From the NCBI GenBank assembly GCA_038257845.1, contig JBBSQL010000028.1, positions 1 to 39,142 on the forward strand: a DNA stretch of 39,142 nucleotides, written 5' to 3'. The notes under the pieces are model-generated. The model was not told the DNA's origin, did not search any database, and saw nothing but the letters and a program-made list of their open reading frames with translations. The DNA comes from JAFDXJ01 sp038257845 (lineage in GTDB: Bacteria; Bacteroidota; Bacteroidia; Chitinophagales; Chitinophagaceae). Position 1 is the first letter of the stretch; each line of letters opens with the position of its first letter. This document shows positions 16,881-24,224 of this stretch, one piece after another. The position numbers and the translations under genes were made by a program.

Positions 16881-17109
16881 TTATTTCACGGGCAGCATTT
16901 GCTTTGTATGAATTAATTTTTCATTTATATATATTGAATAATGGTATGCGCCTGGAGCAGGCATGGAGGTTTGATAAACTTTTATATACGCCTTTTGAGG
17001 AAACATCAGGCGTAGTTGTTCCAAGACCTGCACTAACCGATGAAGGATAGGTATTTTGTGCAAAGGCAAAAATAAAAATTGCGCATGCGCTAAGTGTAAT
17101 TTTATTCAT
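16881..17109 (-). pseudogene. Remnant of a fourth fiber gene: signal peptide joined to T9SS tail, frameshifted
   Basis: From the ATG at 17109 the first frame gives a signal peptide and 'FAQNTYPSSVSAGLGTTTPD'. This matches the mature start of the other fibers ('AQNTFPSTGRAGIYTTSP'). The second frame ends with 'MPAPGAYHYSIYINEKLIH' and 'KQMLPVK', matching the T9SS tail of the other fibers ('LPSGAYRYTLFVDGKMI' then 'KQMILAK'). Everything between, about 650 residues in the relatives, is gone, and the two ends are in different frames (the switch is near 16960-16985). It is therefore a deletion remnant and not a functional small protein. Confidence 0.7.
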
Positions 17110-17150
17110 TATAATAATTTAAACACAAAATTGCAATGTTATGAGAAGGT

Positions 17151-17170
17151 GTGCAATACCGCAATTGGGG
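17151..17170. promoter_or_regulatory. Possible regulatory element, similar to 38181-38200
   Basis: Seventeen of 20 positions match the element at 38181-38200, with the shared core CAATACC-n-CAATTG. It lies 42-61 nt upstream of the remnant's start codon, a spacing similar to that of the second copy before the PIG-L gene. Confidence 0.3.
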
Positions 17171-17370
17171 GAGAAAATTTTTTAATCCTGTGCATTTGTT
17201 GGTTGAATTTTCAGGATGCTGAACTTTAATCCTATCCTTAAGTGAACCAATTTCCAAGTGTAAATGACTTGATAAAAATCCTCCATTTAATTTCACTACC
17301 TTTTTTTTCATATAGAAACTGCATATAAATATATTGTTCTAAATTGTTAGCATTTTAAATAATCCTAATT

Positions 17371-17385
17371 TCGGCATATTGCCGA
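17371..17385 (+). other. Short 5'-leader hairpin before the sulfotransferase gene
   Basis: TCGGCA-TAT-TGCCGA forms a 6-bp stem ending 13 nt before the ATG at 17399. It is close enough to affect initiation there, or it may simply lie outside the coding region if the ATG at 17435 is used. Confidence 0.3.
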
Positions 17386-17398
17386 CAGGCATACATAA

Positions 17399-18529
17399 AT
17401 GGTTGTTATTTTTGAAAAAATCAGTTTAGATAAAATGGAATATATTCCTTTCATACCCTTATACAGATTTATAAGAATAATCATTAAAATGAAAGGCCTT
17501 TCATCAAAAGGTATATTTAATGTGATACTTCCCTGGTCTATAAAATTGATCGTATTCGAGCCTTTAAGATTAGTTGAAGTATTCATATTTAAAAAGAAAA
17601 TAAATAACTATTCAATTAAACAATCTCCAATATTTATATTAGGACATTACAGGAGTGGAACAACATTCCTGCAATGTCTTTTTGCATGTGATTCCCGTTT
17701 TGGTTATATGGATGTATTTCAGCACATAGCACCGGAATTAATGCTATTATATAAAAGTACTTTGAAAAAAATATTACAGGTGATAAGTAATATATTAAAA
17801 GCAAAGAATCATTTCCATCGTGTTCGGCTCGATTGGTCATTTCCGGGCGAGGAAGATATTGGGTTAATGAATTTATTGTGTGAATATTCTCCTACCTGGG
17901 GTTTTCTCTTTCCCCAAAAATTTATAAAACACTTTACACAATGCTCAAAGTTGGAGAACCCGGTTGTAAGGGAGAAATGGAAGCACCGTTATATGTATCT
18001 AGTCAAAAAAATTTCGTTACAAAATAATCACAAGCCACTTGTATTAAAATCCCCTCCAAATACAGCCCGTATCGTTATTCTAAAGGAGCTTTTTCCGGAT
18101 GCGAAATTTGTATATATATCCAGGGAGCCGTATGAGGTATTTGTTTCAACTGAGAGATTATGGCATGTTTCTAAGAAATATATGTTAGGTTCGATAAAAG
18201 GTGTTGATAAAAATGAACTTATTTTTATGGGCTTCGAAACACTTATGAATGCTTATTTGGAACAAAAATTATTTCTTAAGCCAGATGAACTTATAGAAAT
18301 TAACTATGACGATTTAATATCAGACACTGTTTCTACAATGAACAAAATTTATGTTCATCTTAAATTGAATGAATTTGAGTATGCCAGGCCGGATATTGAG
18401 AAATTTGTTAATGACAAAAAAGATTATATAAGGTTAACTCATTCCTTACCTGAAAAATTAAATGCCTATGTAAAAATAAGATGGGAAAAATATTTTCAAG
18501 CACACGAAAGAATCAAAAATAAAATGTGA
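17399..18529 (+). CDS. PAPS-dependent sulfotransferase family protein
   Basis: The 376-residue protein matches the Sulfotransfer_3 type, which transfers sulfate from 3'-phosphoadenylyl sulfate (PAPS) to a hydroxyl or amine. Seen directly are the 5'-phosphosulfate loop 'ILGHYRSGTTFLQ' (residues 82-89 at its core), the family stretch 'PGEEDIGL' (149-156), 'LVLKSPPNTARI' (214-225), and the 3'-phosphate motif 'VYISREPYEVFVST' with Ser241, Arg242 and Ser250. The N-terminal 75 residues are hydrophobic and basic and probably lie on the membrane, which fits a lipid acceptor. The ATG at 17435 is an alternative start. The acyltransferase gene follows after 30 nt, so the two are co-transcribed. The neighbouring oxoamine synthase, hydroxylase and reductase suggest a sphingolipid-like acceptor, but this is inference. 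Confidence 0.88.
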   Translation: MVVIFEKISLDKMEYIPFIPLYRFIRIIIKMKGLSSKGIFNVILPWSIKLIVFEPLRLVEVFIFKKKINNYSIKQSPIFILGHYRSGTTFLQCLFACDSRFGYMDVFQHIAPELMLLYKSTLKKILQVISNILKAKNHFHRVRLDWSFPGEEDIGLMNLLCEYSPTWGFLFPQKFIKHFTQCSKLENPVVREKWKHRYMYLVKKISLQNNHKPLVLKSPPNTARIVILKELFPDAKFVYISREPYEVFVSTERLWHVSKKYMLGSIKGVDKNELIFMGFETLMNAYLEQKLFLKPDELIEINYDDLISDTVSTMNKIYVHLKLNEFEYARPDIEKFVNDKKDYIRLTHSLPEKLNAYVKIRWEKYFQAHERIKNKM

Positions 18530-18559
18530 TATTTATAATGAAAATACTAAAGCTCTTTT

Positions 18560-19699
18560 ATGAAACCAAAGTTAACAACAATTCAAATAATTTCTAAAGC
18601 GCAACAGGAAAAATTTCTTCACTTCCCCTGGAAAATTTATGCAAATGATGCAAATTGGGTGCCTCCGCTTTTAATGGAACAACGTCGTTTATTAAACAGG
18701 GAAAAAAATCCAGGGTTTAAACATTGCTTATATAATTCATGGATCATTTATAAAGAGAAAGAAATAGCTGGGCGAATTCTCGCTTTCATTGATGATTCAT
18801 ATAATGAACTTTATAAAGAAGCAACAGGCTTTCTTGGCTTTTTTGAAAGTATAAACGATCAGGATGTTGCCAATGAGCTTTTTAATGTTGGAATAAACTG
18901 GTTAAAGAATAAGGGAATAACCAAAGTATATGGCCCAATGAATTTTTCCATTGCAAATGAATGTGGAATTCAACTAACTGGATTTGAAACACCTCCCATG
19001 CTCCAAATGAACTATACGCCTCCATATTTTAAATCATTATTCGAAATCGCGGGCTTTACAAAAGCACACGATTTATATGCTTATATAATGACTGAAAACA
19101 TTGTAAATGAACAGCCTGACTTATTACCTCGCCTGCAAAAGATTTGTGAGAAAATCAGTAAAAGATCAGATATAACTTTACGATCACTAAATATGAAAAC
19201 TTATAAAAGTGAAATGAATCATATCAATTCTCTTTATAATAGTTTCATGAACAATAATTGGGGCTTTGTTCCTTCCTCCATTGAAGAAATGTTATTTACA
19301 GCCGAATCAATGAAATTGATTGTTGATCCCGAATTAGTTTTTTTTGCTGAAGTAAAAGGTAAGGTTGTAGGATGTTCATTATCTATACCTGATTTTAACC
19401 AGGTACAGATTCGTTTAAATGGAAAATTATTTCCCTTCGGCATATTTAAAATGTTTTATTATAAAAGAAAGATTAATCAATTACGGGTAATGCTTTTGGG
19501 AATAAATGAAGAGTTCCGCACAAAAGGGCTCGACATTCTTTTTTATTATTATACAATTAAAAAAGGGTTGGAACGTGGTTATAAACAGGCTGAATTATCA
19601 TGGATATCTGAAGATAATAAAGTGCTGTTAAGCATTATGGAGAAGATAGGAGCACAGCGCTATAAAGTTTACAGGATGTATGAAAAAGTTTTAGCATAA
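18560..19699 (+). CDS. GNAT-fold N-acyltransferase, YghO/bacterial ceramide synthase-like
   Basis: The 379-residue protein begins with the pattern 'FPWKIYANDANWVPPLL' (residues 22-38), followed by 'GRILAFIDDSYNE' and 'YGPMNFSIANECGIQLTGFE' (124-143). A C-terminal GNAT half follows with an acyl-CoA-loop-like 'EEFRTKGLD' and 'LSWISEDN..LLSIMEKIGA'. From memory this layout is that of the YghO-like family, to which the bacterial ceramide synthase (bCerS) described in Caulobacter belongs. That enzyme N-acylates the long-chain base or its 3-keto form. The gene lies 30 nt after the sulfotransferase, and an oxoamine synthase and a reductase, the other two core ceramide enzymes, lie within 3 kb. This makes ceramide or sulfonolipid N-acylation the best guess. 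Assignment to bCerS is inferred and not proven by any catalytic residue I can name. Confidence 0.7.
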   Translation: MKPKLTTIQIISKAQQEKFLHFPWKIYANDANWVPPLLMEQRRLLNREKNPGFKHCLYNSWIIYKEKEIAGRILAFIDDSYNELYKEATGFLGFFESINDQDVANELFNVGINWLKNKGITKVYGPMNFSIANECGIQLTGFETPPMLQMNYTPPYFKSLFEIAGFTKAHDLYAYIMTENIVNEQPDLLPRLQKICEKISKRSDITLRSLNMKTYKSEMNHINSLYNSFMNNNWGFVPSSIEEMLFTAESMKLIVDPELVFFAEVKGKVVGCSLSIPDFNQVQIRLNGKLFPFGIFKMFYYKRKINQLRVMLLGINEEFRTKGLDILFYYYTIKKGLERGYKQAELSWISEDNKVLLSIMEKIGAQRYKVYRMYEKVLA

Positions 19700-19706
19700 A
19701 ACAATG

Positions 19707-19722
19707 ATCATTAATTAATGAT
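19707..19722. terminator. Palindrome between convergent genes
   Basis: ATCATTAATTAATGAT is a perfect 16-bp palindrome filling the 23-bp gap between the acyltransferase and hydroxylase stops. It is AT-only apart from two G/C pairs, so any terminator action would be weak. Confidence 0.3.
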
Positions 19723-20508
19723 TTAATTTTCTTTTTTTATAGAAGATTTATTTTTTAACTGCATAAAAGTACTTTCATAATCTGCATGATTTGTATGCAT
19801 AATCCGATCCCAGAAACTGAAGTAAATTCCATAGTTGCAATTCACTTTTGAGTGATGCATATCATGATGTGTAACGGTCAATCCATATTTTAGTATTGGA
19901 TGATTAAAAAAAGAGCGTGGCATTAATTCATAACCTATGTGTCCTGCAGTATTTATGGTAACATTATAAATTAAAAATATGCCTATGGTAATAGGATGCA
20001 GCGGCACAAAAAAAATCATTAAAGGGTAAATCCCAAACTCAATAATTGTTTCCCAAACCCCAAAATTTAAAGTAGCAAAAGGTGTTGGTGGATTCGAAAG
20101 ATGATGTGACCTGTGTACGTAAGGGAAAATTTTTTTAAGATGCATAAACCGATGTGTCCAATAGAAATAAGTGTCTTGTACAACAATAAATATCAGGAGA
20201 CTTAATACGAGATAACCAATACTGTGATCACTTACAGAAAGGTAAAGCCGGGTTTTCCCGATTGAAATAAAATAACACAGGATGGTTGTATAAAGAGAAA
20301 ATAATGAAATAGCTATGAGCGATGTTTTAATTTCTCTTAAAACCGAGTTCTTCTTGGGGGGCCTGTTTTGTATTCGCCTTGATTCCCATTTATTTTTATT
20401 CACTACATGAAAAAGAAGATAACAAGAACCTGCAGGTATTAAATAGTAACAAAAAAATATTAGCGCATAAATAATAAAATATTGTTTTATAAAGTATGTA
20501 AATTCCAT
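19723..20508 (-). CDS. Sterol desaturase/fatty-acid hydroxylase superfamily protein
   Basis: The 261-residue membrane protein has about four to five hydrophobic segments and the complete eight-histidine di-iron signature of the superfamily. The boxes are His119-x3-His123 ('HRFMH'), His132-x2-His135-His136 ('HRSHH') and His214-His215-x2-His218-His219 ('HHDMHH'), with further His190 and His238. Such enzymes insert a hydroxyl or double bond into acyl chains or sterols using O2 at the membrane. It is transcribed divergently from the oxoamine synthase with a 102-bp shared upstream region. In sphingolipid or sulfonolipid loci, members of this family hydroxylate the long-chain base or the N-acyl chain, which would also create a hydroxyl for sulfation. 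The substrate here is inferred from context. Confidence 0.88.
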   Translation of the reverse strand: MEFTYFIKQYFIIYALIFFCYYLIPAGSCYLLFHVVNKNKWESRRIQNRPPKKNSVLREIKTSLIAISLFSLYTTILCYFISIGKTRLYLSVSDHSIGYLVLSLLIFIVVQDTYFYWTHRFMHLKKIFPYVHRSHHLSNPPTPFATLNFGVWETIIEFGIYPLMIFFVPLHPITIGIFLIYNVTINTAGHIGYELMPRSFFNHPILKYGLTVTHHDMHHSKVNCNYGIYFSFWDRIMHTNHADYESTFMQLKNKSSIKKEN

Positions 20509-20610
20509 AAATTTGTATTGCTGCTAATTCAGGTCTAAGGCTAAAATTAACTTATTTGCTTATCAAAACATCCCACCAGATAATTTAATGGGAAAAATTA
20601 ATCTCTAATT

Positions 20611-21873
20611 ATGAATGATATAAGAAAAAAAGTCGCCCATTCTTCAGATGTGAGGGCTTTTTTTTGTGATAATCCCAATTTTACACCAAAGACTCCATTG
20701 TTATCTCATTTGCTTGTACATCGCTGGTTTAGATTATTAAATTCTAGTATTATAGAGGATGTTTATACTTTCCAGGAAGTTTTGCAGGGAAAATCAGGTC
20801 CGGAAGTAGTTATTAATAATTCTTCTTTTTACATGATGTCGTCCTATGATTATTTGGGATTAATCGGTCATCCTCAAATTGAATTTTCAGCAATAGAAGC
20901 AATAAAAAAATATGGAACAGGTACGGGAGGAGTAAGGCTTCTAACGGGCACAAATGAACTGCATGAAGTTTTAGAAAAGGACATCAGCGATTTCAAAGGT
21001 ACAGAAGCAGCGATGCTTTTTAGTTCCGGTTATATGGCAAACATTGCGGTTATAAGTGCGTTGTTCAGTAATAAGGATATAGTTATAGCAGATGAACTGG
21101 TGCATAAAAGTATTTCAGATGCACTAAAATTAGCCGGTATTACACATCTATCCTTTCGCCATAATGATCCAGATTCTTTAAAGAAAATATTGTTGAACAC
21201 AAATTCAACCCAACGTATTTTAATCATTATTGAAGGCATATATTCAATGGATGGAGACATTTGCAGGTTGCCAGAAATTATTGCTCTGAAAGAAACATAT
21301 GGCGCACTGTTAATGATTGATGAAGCACATTCTCTTGGCGTGTTGGGAAAAAATGGTTGTGGCATAAATGATCATTTCAAAATAGATTCTTCGAGGATTG
21401 ATATTTTTACTGGCTCTTTGTCAAAAGCAATTCCTTCTAATGGAGGATATGTTGCAGGTAAAAAAGAATTGATACTTTATCTTAAACATGGAAGTTCACC
21501 CTTTATATTTTCTGCGGCTTTAACACCTGCAAATACTGCAGCAGCAATAGCCTCAATACAATTGATGCAAAAGGAAACATGGAGGCTTAAGGCTTTGTGG
21601 AAAAATACAAATCAGTTGATGAATGGGATAAAAGAAAAAAATATTAACGTAGGAAAAACCACAAGCCCTATTATTCCAATATTAATAAAAAGTGATAAAC
21701 AAGCGCTTTTAGTAGCGAAAAAATTATTCGACGAAGGATTTATTGCGAATGCGATTGTTTTTCCTGCTGTGCCTGTAAAAAAAGCGCGGTTAAGAATTTG
21801 CTGTACTGCTGCACATTCACCTGAGATAATTGATAAGTTTATTAATACGTTAGCTGAAAATTTAAATTGCTAA
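20611..21873 (+). CDS. Alpha-oxoamine synthase (serine palmitoyltransferase / cysteate acyltransferase type)
   Basis: The 420-residue protein is a fold-type I PLP enzyme of the AOS family (KBL, BioF, ALAS, SPT). It shows 'MMSSYDYLGL' (75-84), 'GTGTGGVRLLTGT' (102-114), 'ADELVHKSI' with His165, 'IIEGIYSMDGD', the cofactor-contact 'MIDEAHSLGVLG' with Asp237 and His240, and the Schiff-base Lys272 in 'GSLSKAIPSNGGY'. Such enzymes condense an amino acid with an acyl thioester and release CO2. No biotin genes are nearby, while a ceramide-synthase-like acyltransferase, an SDR reductase and a lipid hydroxylase are. The first step of sphingolipid (serine) or sulfonolipid (cysteate) synthesis is therefore more likely than BioF or KBL activity. 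The sequence alone does not let me decide between serine and cysteate. An N-terminal extension of about 70 residues precedes the core. Confidence 0.85.
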   Translation: MNDIRKKVAHSSDVRAFFCDNPNFTPKTPLLSHLLVHRWFRLLNSSIIEDVYTFQEVLQGKSGPEVVINNSSFYMMSSYDYLGLIGHPQIEFSAIEAIKKYGTGTGGVRLLTGTNELHEVLEKDISDFKGTEAAMLFSSGYMANIAVISALFSNKDIVIADELVHKSISDALKLAGITHLSFRHNDPDSLKKILLNTNSTQRILIIIEGIYSMDGDICRLPEIIALKETYGALLMIDEAHSLGVLGKNGCGINDHFKIDSSRIDIFTGSLSKAIPSNGGYVAGKKELILYLKHGSSPFIFSAALTPANTAAAIASIQLMQKETWRLKALWKNTNQLMNGIKEKNINVGKTTSPIIPILIKSDKQALLVAKKLFDEGFIANAIVFPAVPVKKARLRICCTAAHSPEIIDKFINTLAENLNC

Positions 21874-21888
21874 ATGCGAAAAGCATTT
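21872..21888. terminator. Small hairpin between convergent genes
   Basis: AAATGC-GAAAA-GCATTT forms a 6-bp stem at the stop of the oxoamine synthase in the 37-bp convergent gap. It is a weak terminator candidate. Confidence 0.25.
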
Positions 21889-21910
21889 GAATTATACCTG
21901 AATTCTATTT

Positions 21911-22900
21911 TTAAGAGCTTTTAATATTGTAAAGATATTTTTTACTGGCAACTTCAATCGTTCTTTCTAAAGGCGTGAAAGAAAATCCTGGCAAAGCAGA
22001 AAGTATCTTATCGTTTTTAAAATAGGTTTTGCTTTTGGCTGCTATTGCAATCTCTTTCGTAAGTGATGGATCTTTACCTGTAAAAAAAGATTTTAGTTTT
22101 TCAAGTCGCCAAATTATTGCTAAGAGGTAATTAGTTGCTATATATTTCGGCCGTTTTTTCCTAAAATTATCAGCAATAGAGTTCAAGAGTTCTCTGAAGC
22201 ACTGGTTTTCATTAGTAATTATAAATCTCTCCGATCTTATATTTGAATTCATTAAAAGAAGCACAGCAAGCGCTACATCTTCAACATCCACGAAACCACC
22301 TACGCCGTTGGTGTACCATTTAAATTCATTAAAACTACTTTTGAAAAATTCACAACTGCCATTATTCCAATTACCAAAACCTAAAATAGTGCTTGGGTTA
22401 ATTATTACCGCATTCAAACCTTTTTCTATACATTGCCATACTTCATATTCTCCCCTGAGTTTTGTTATAGCATAATGTGAATTAAGTTTACTTTCCTTCC
22501 ATTCCGATTTTTCATCTAACCAGCATCCATCTGAACTTATTCCTATTGCAGAAACAGAACTGATATGTATAAATCGTTGTATATTTTTTTCAAGCGCTAT
22601 ACGAACAATATTTCTTGTACCATCAATATTTACATCATACATTTTCTTCCTGTCTTTTTTTGAATAGGAAACAATACCTGCTGCATGAATAATTATATCA
22701 ACATCTGTCATAGCATTCCGCAATGAAACAATATCAAGCACATCTCCCTTTACCCATATAATACTTTTGGATATTTCAGGCGGAATATAAAAAGGAAGTT
22801 TATCAGTTCGATAGATTGCTCTTACTGCATACCCCTTTTCTACCAGTTGCCTGGTAATATAGGAACCGAGAAAACCAGATGCACCAGTAATAAGTATCAT
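21911..22900 (-). CDS. NAD(P)-dependent epimerase/reductase (extended SDR), CerR-like candidate
   Basis: The 329-residue protein has the Rossmann nucleotide loop 'TGASGFLG' (residues 5-12), 'GDVLD', 'IHAAG', the catalytic Ser region 'HISSVSAIG' (112-120) and the Tyr143-x3-Lys147 pair in 'YAITKLRGE'. It is therefore an active-looking extended short-chain dehydrogenase. In Caulobacter the ceramide reductase CerR is annotated as an NAD-dependent epimerase of this type, and it reduces the 3-keto group. Located convergently 37 bp from the oxoamine synthase, this gene is the natural candidate for the reduction step of the same lipid. General nucleotide-sugar or flavonol-reductase-like activity cannot be excluded. 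The ATG overlaps by one base (TAATG) the stop of a decayed frame upstream, a relic of translational coupling. Confidence 0.85.
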   Translation of the reverse strand: MILITGASGFLGSYITRQLVEKGYAVRAIYRTDKLPFYIPPEISKSIIWVKGDVLDIVSLRNAMTDVDIIIHAAGIVSYSKKDRKKMYDVNIDGTRNIVRIALEKNIQRFIHISSVSAIGISSDGCWLDEKSEWKESKLNSHYAITKLRGEYEVWQCIEKGLNAVIINPSTILGFGNWNNGSCEFFKSSFNEFKWYTNGVGGFVDVEDVALAVLLLMNSNIRSERFIITNENQCFRELLNSIADNFRKKRPKYIATNYLLAIIWRLEKLKSFFTGKDPSLTKEIAIAAKSKTYFKNDKILSALPGFSFTPLERTIEVASKKYLYNIKSS

Positions 22901-23098
22901 TAGATAATTTTGTTATTCGGTTTTGTAAATAATTTTTTGCTTAAATACCAGTCTTCAAAACTAACAAATTTATTCGTGTAAAATTTTTGCGGATCTATCT
23001 TGTATTTCTTCTCCACATGCCTCCTTAAAAAGCAATTGTTCGAAAGTCATGGAATTTTTCTTTGACTCATTTGCGAAGGCATGCGATTCATTGCCTAA
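22900..23098 (-). pseudogene. Decayed coding fragment upstream of the SDR reductase
   Basis: On the minus strand an open frame entering at 23098 gives 'FANESKKNSMTFEQLLF'. It then continues in another frame from about 23027 as 'RRHVEKKYKIDPQKFYTN' and 'KFVSFEDWYLSKKLF', reaching a TAA that overlaps the reductase ATG. Removing one base from the T5 run (23027-23031) would join the two into about 65 protein-like residues. A TGA stop at 23101-23099 closes the upstream side. I do not recognise the family. It looks like the C-terminus of a lost gene that was once coupled to the reductase. Confidence 0.4.
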
Positions 23099-23308
23099 TC
23101 AGCCCGGTATAAATGTCTATTTGAAAATATATTAATGAAGTTATGAGCTAATGATTAAAATTGAATTTCGGGGCGGAAACGCTGCCGATGTTTTACTTAG
23201 CTGAAGTTACATTGTACAGCCATGCTTTTGCAACTTTTGTTGGTTCAGTTTTTGTATTTTACTAAATGTATAGATTATATAAGCTTCCAACTTCAATAAA
23301 TGGGTCAC
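22901..23308. other. Intergenic region with decayed fragment only
   Basis: Apart from the remnant at 22900-23098 I see no gene, RNA or strong hairpin in these 408 bp. Confidence 0.45.
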
Positions 23309-23944
23309 CTATAGAAAGACCCAATAAAAAATAAGCTGATGAATTATAAAACAAAAAATTGCAACGATATACGGCTGAAATTTTCTTTTATTTTTCAAGT
23401 CATATAATACCAGGCTGATTAAAATAAAATAAAGAATTACATATTCAACATTTTGAGTAAAAAGGGTTGACCAACCTAATAAGATTGGACCAATGCGGCC
23501 CAAAGTTGGATCCATCAAAACCAAAGCGGATGCAATCATGTACCGCATGTGTTTGGCAGTTTTTCTTTTATTATAAATTGCCAGCGCATAAAATAGTATA
23601 AGTAAAGTGCCATCTGCCAGGGGAAAAAATAAAAAAGCGAAATCCCCCGCATTGTACGTTTTTATTATCCTTGGAATAAAAGAGATAATGAGAAATGGAA
23701 AAACGATATAAGAGAGCTTGCCAACTTTTCGGTGGAGTGATACTTTTTTATTAAGTATTAAAAAGGGTTGTACAATGAGGATTGAAACCCAAAGTATGGC
23801 AATGAATACATGGACGTGAATATACACGTCAATATTTTTTCCAAAATCCGGGAACGGTTGAAAATAAGTTTTATAAAACCCTGCAAATATAAAGGGAATT
23901 AATAAAAGTAAAAAGTAGCCTAAATATTTATATGTTTTATCCAT
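23309..23944 (-). CDS. Multi-pass membrane protein, DUF2306-like (paralog of 11340-12059)
   Basis: The 211-residue protein has about six to seven hydrophobic helices with the same histidine pattern as its paralog: 'YIHVHVFIAILW', 'QPFLILN..VSLHRKVG' and 'AKHMRYM'. The two proteins share little beyond these motifs. Conserved intramembrane histidines may bind heme or metal, but I cannot assign a function. It lies downstream of the hydrolase island on the same strand, separated from it by a decayed PIG-L fragment. It may be read through from that operon or have its own promoter. Confidence 0.72.
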   Translation of the reverse strand: MDKTYKYLGYFLLLLIPFIFAGFYKTYFQPFPDFGKNIDVYIHVHVFIAILWVSILIVQPFLILNKKVSLHRKVGKLSYIVFPFLIISFIPRIIKTYNAGDFAFLFFPLADGTLLILFYALAIYNKRKTAKHMRYMIASALVLMDPTLGRIGPILLGWSTLFTQNVEYVILYFILISLVLYDLKNKRKFQPYIVAIFCFIIHQLIFYWVFL

Positions 23945-24020
23945 GTTTTACTATTTGATCCCTTGCGTCAAATTATTCATTACAATCAATCTTTTAAAAT
24001 TACCACCAACTTATAAATTT

Positions 24021-24224
24021 CAGAAATCTGTTCTTTGTTTATCATCAATAATAAACCGCCTGAGATAAAAGGTAAATAAACTGTCTTTTAACTCAGCATC
24101 AATCCAGTTTTTTACATCCTGTTCAGTTAACTAGCTCTTATAGCAACTTAAAGATTCAAATAATTTCTTCCTGTCTTCTTCATTATATTTTATGCTAACA
24201 TTTAAATATTTCTTATCTACTTCA
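24021..24224 (-). pseudogene. C-terminal remnant of a PIG-L deacetylase gene
   Basis: On the minus strand this reads 'DEVDKKYLNVSIKYNEEDRK' and onward, aligning throughout with the last 65-70 residues of the intact deacetylase encoded at 25763-26569. DNA identity is about 90% by eye, with two blocks of 25-40 bp unchanged. A TAG stop (24131-24133) replaces the CAG Gln codon of the parent. The catalytic N-terminal half is missing, and the fragment begins directly after the amidohydrolase stop codon. This marks the junction of a past tandem duplication. Confidence 0.85.

Larger units (their letters stand above)
16827..17398. other. Intergenic region holding a fiber-gene remnant
   Basis: This 572-bp gap contains the broken mini-gene at 16881-17109, a possible regulatory element (17151-17170) and a short hairpin (17371-17385) in front of the sulfotransferase gene. 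A 69-codon open frame at 17102-17311 has no recognisable features, and I do not call it. Confidence 0.5.

Noticed and set aside
17102..17311. 69-codon minus-strand open frame in the gap before the sulfotransferase
   Set aside because: It has no recognisable motif, signal or coupling, and it overlaps the start of the fiber remnant.
20611..21873. Assignment of the oxoamine synthase as BioF (biotin synthesis) or KBL (threonine breakdown)
   Set aside because: No biotin or threonine-catabolic gene is nearby, while lipid N-acyltransferase, hydroxylase and reductase genes are. The sequence alone does not exclude these, so the substrate stays open.
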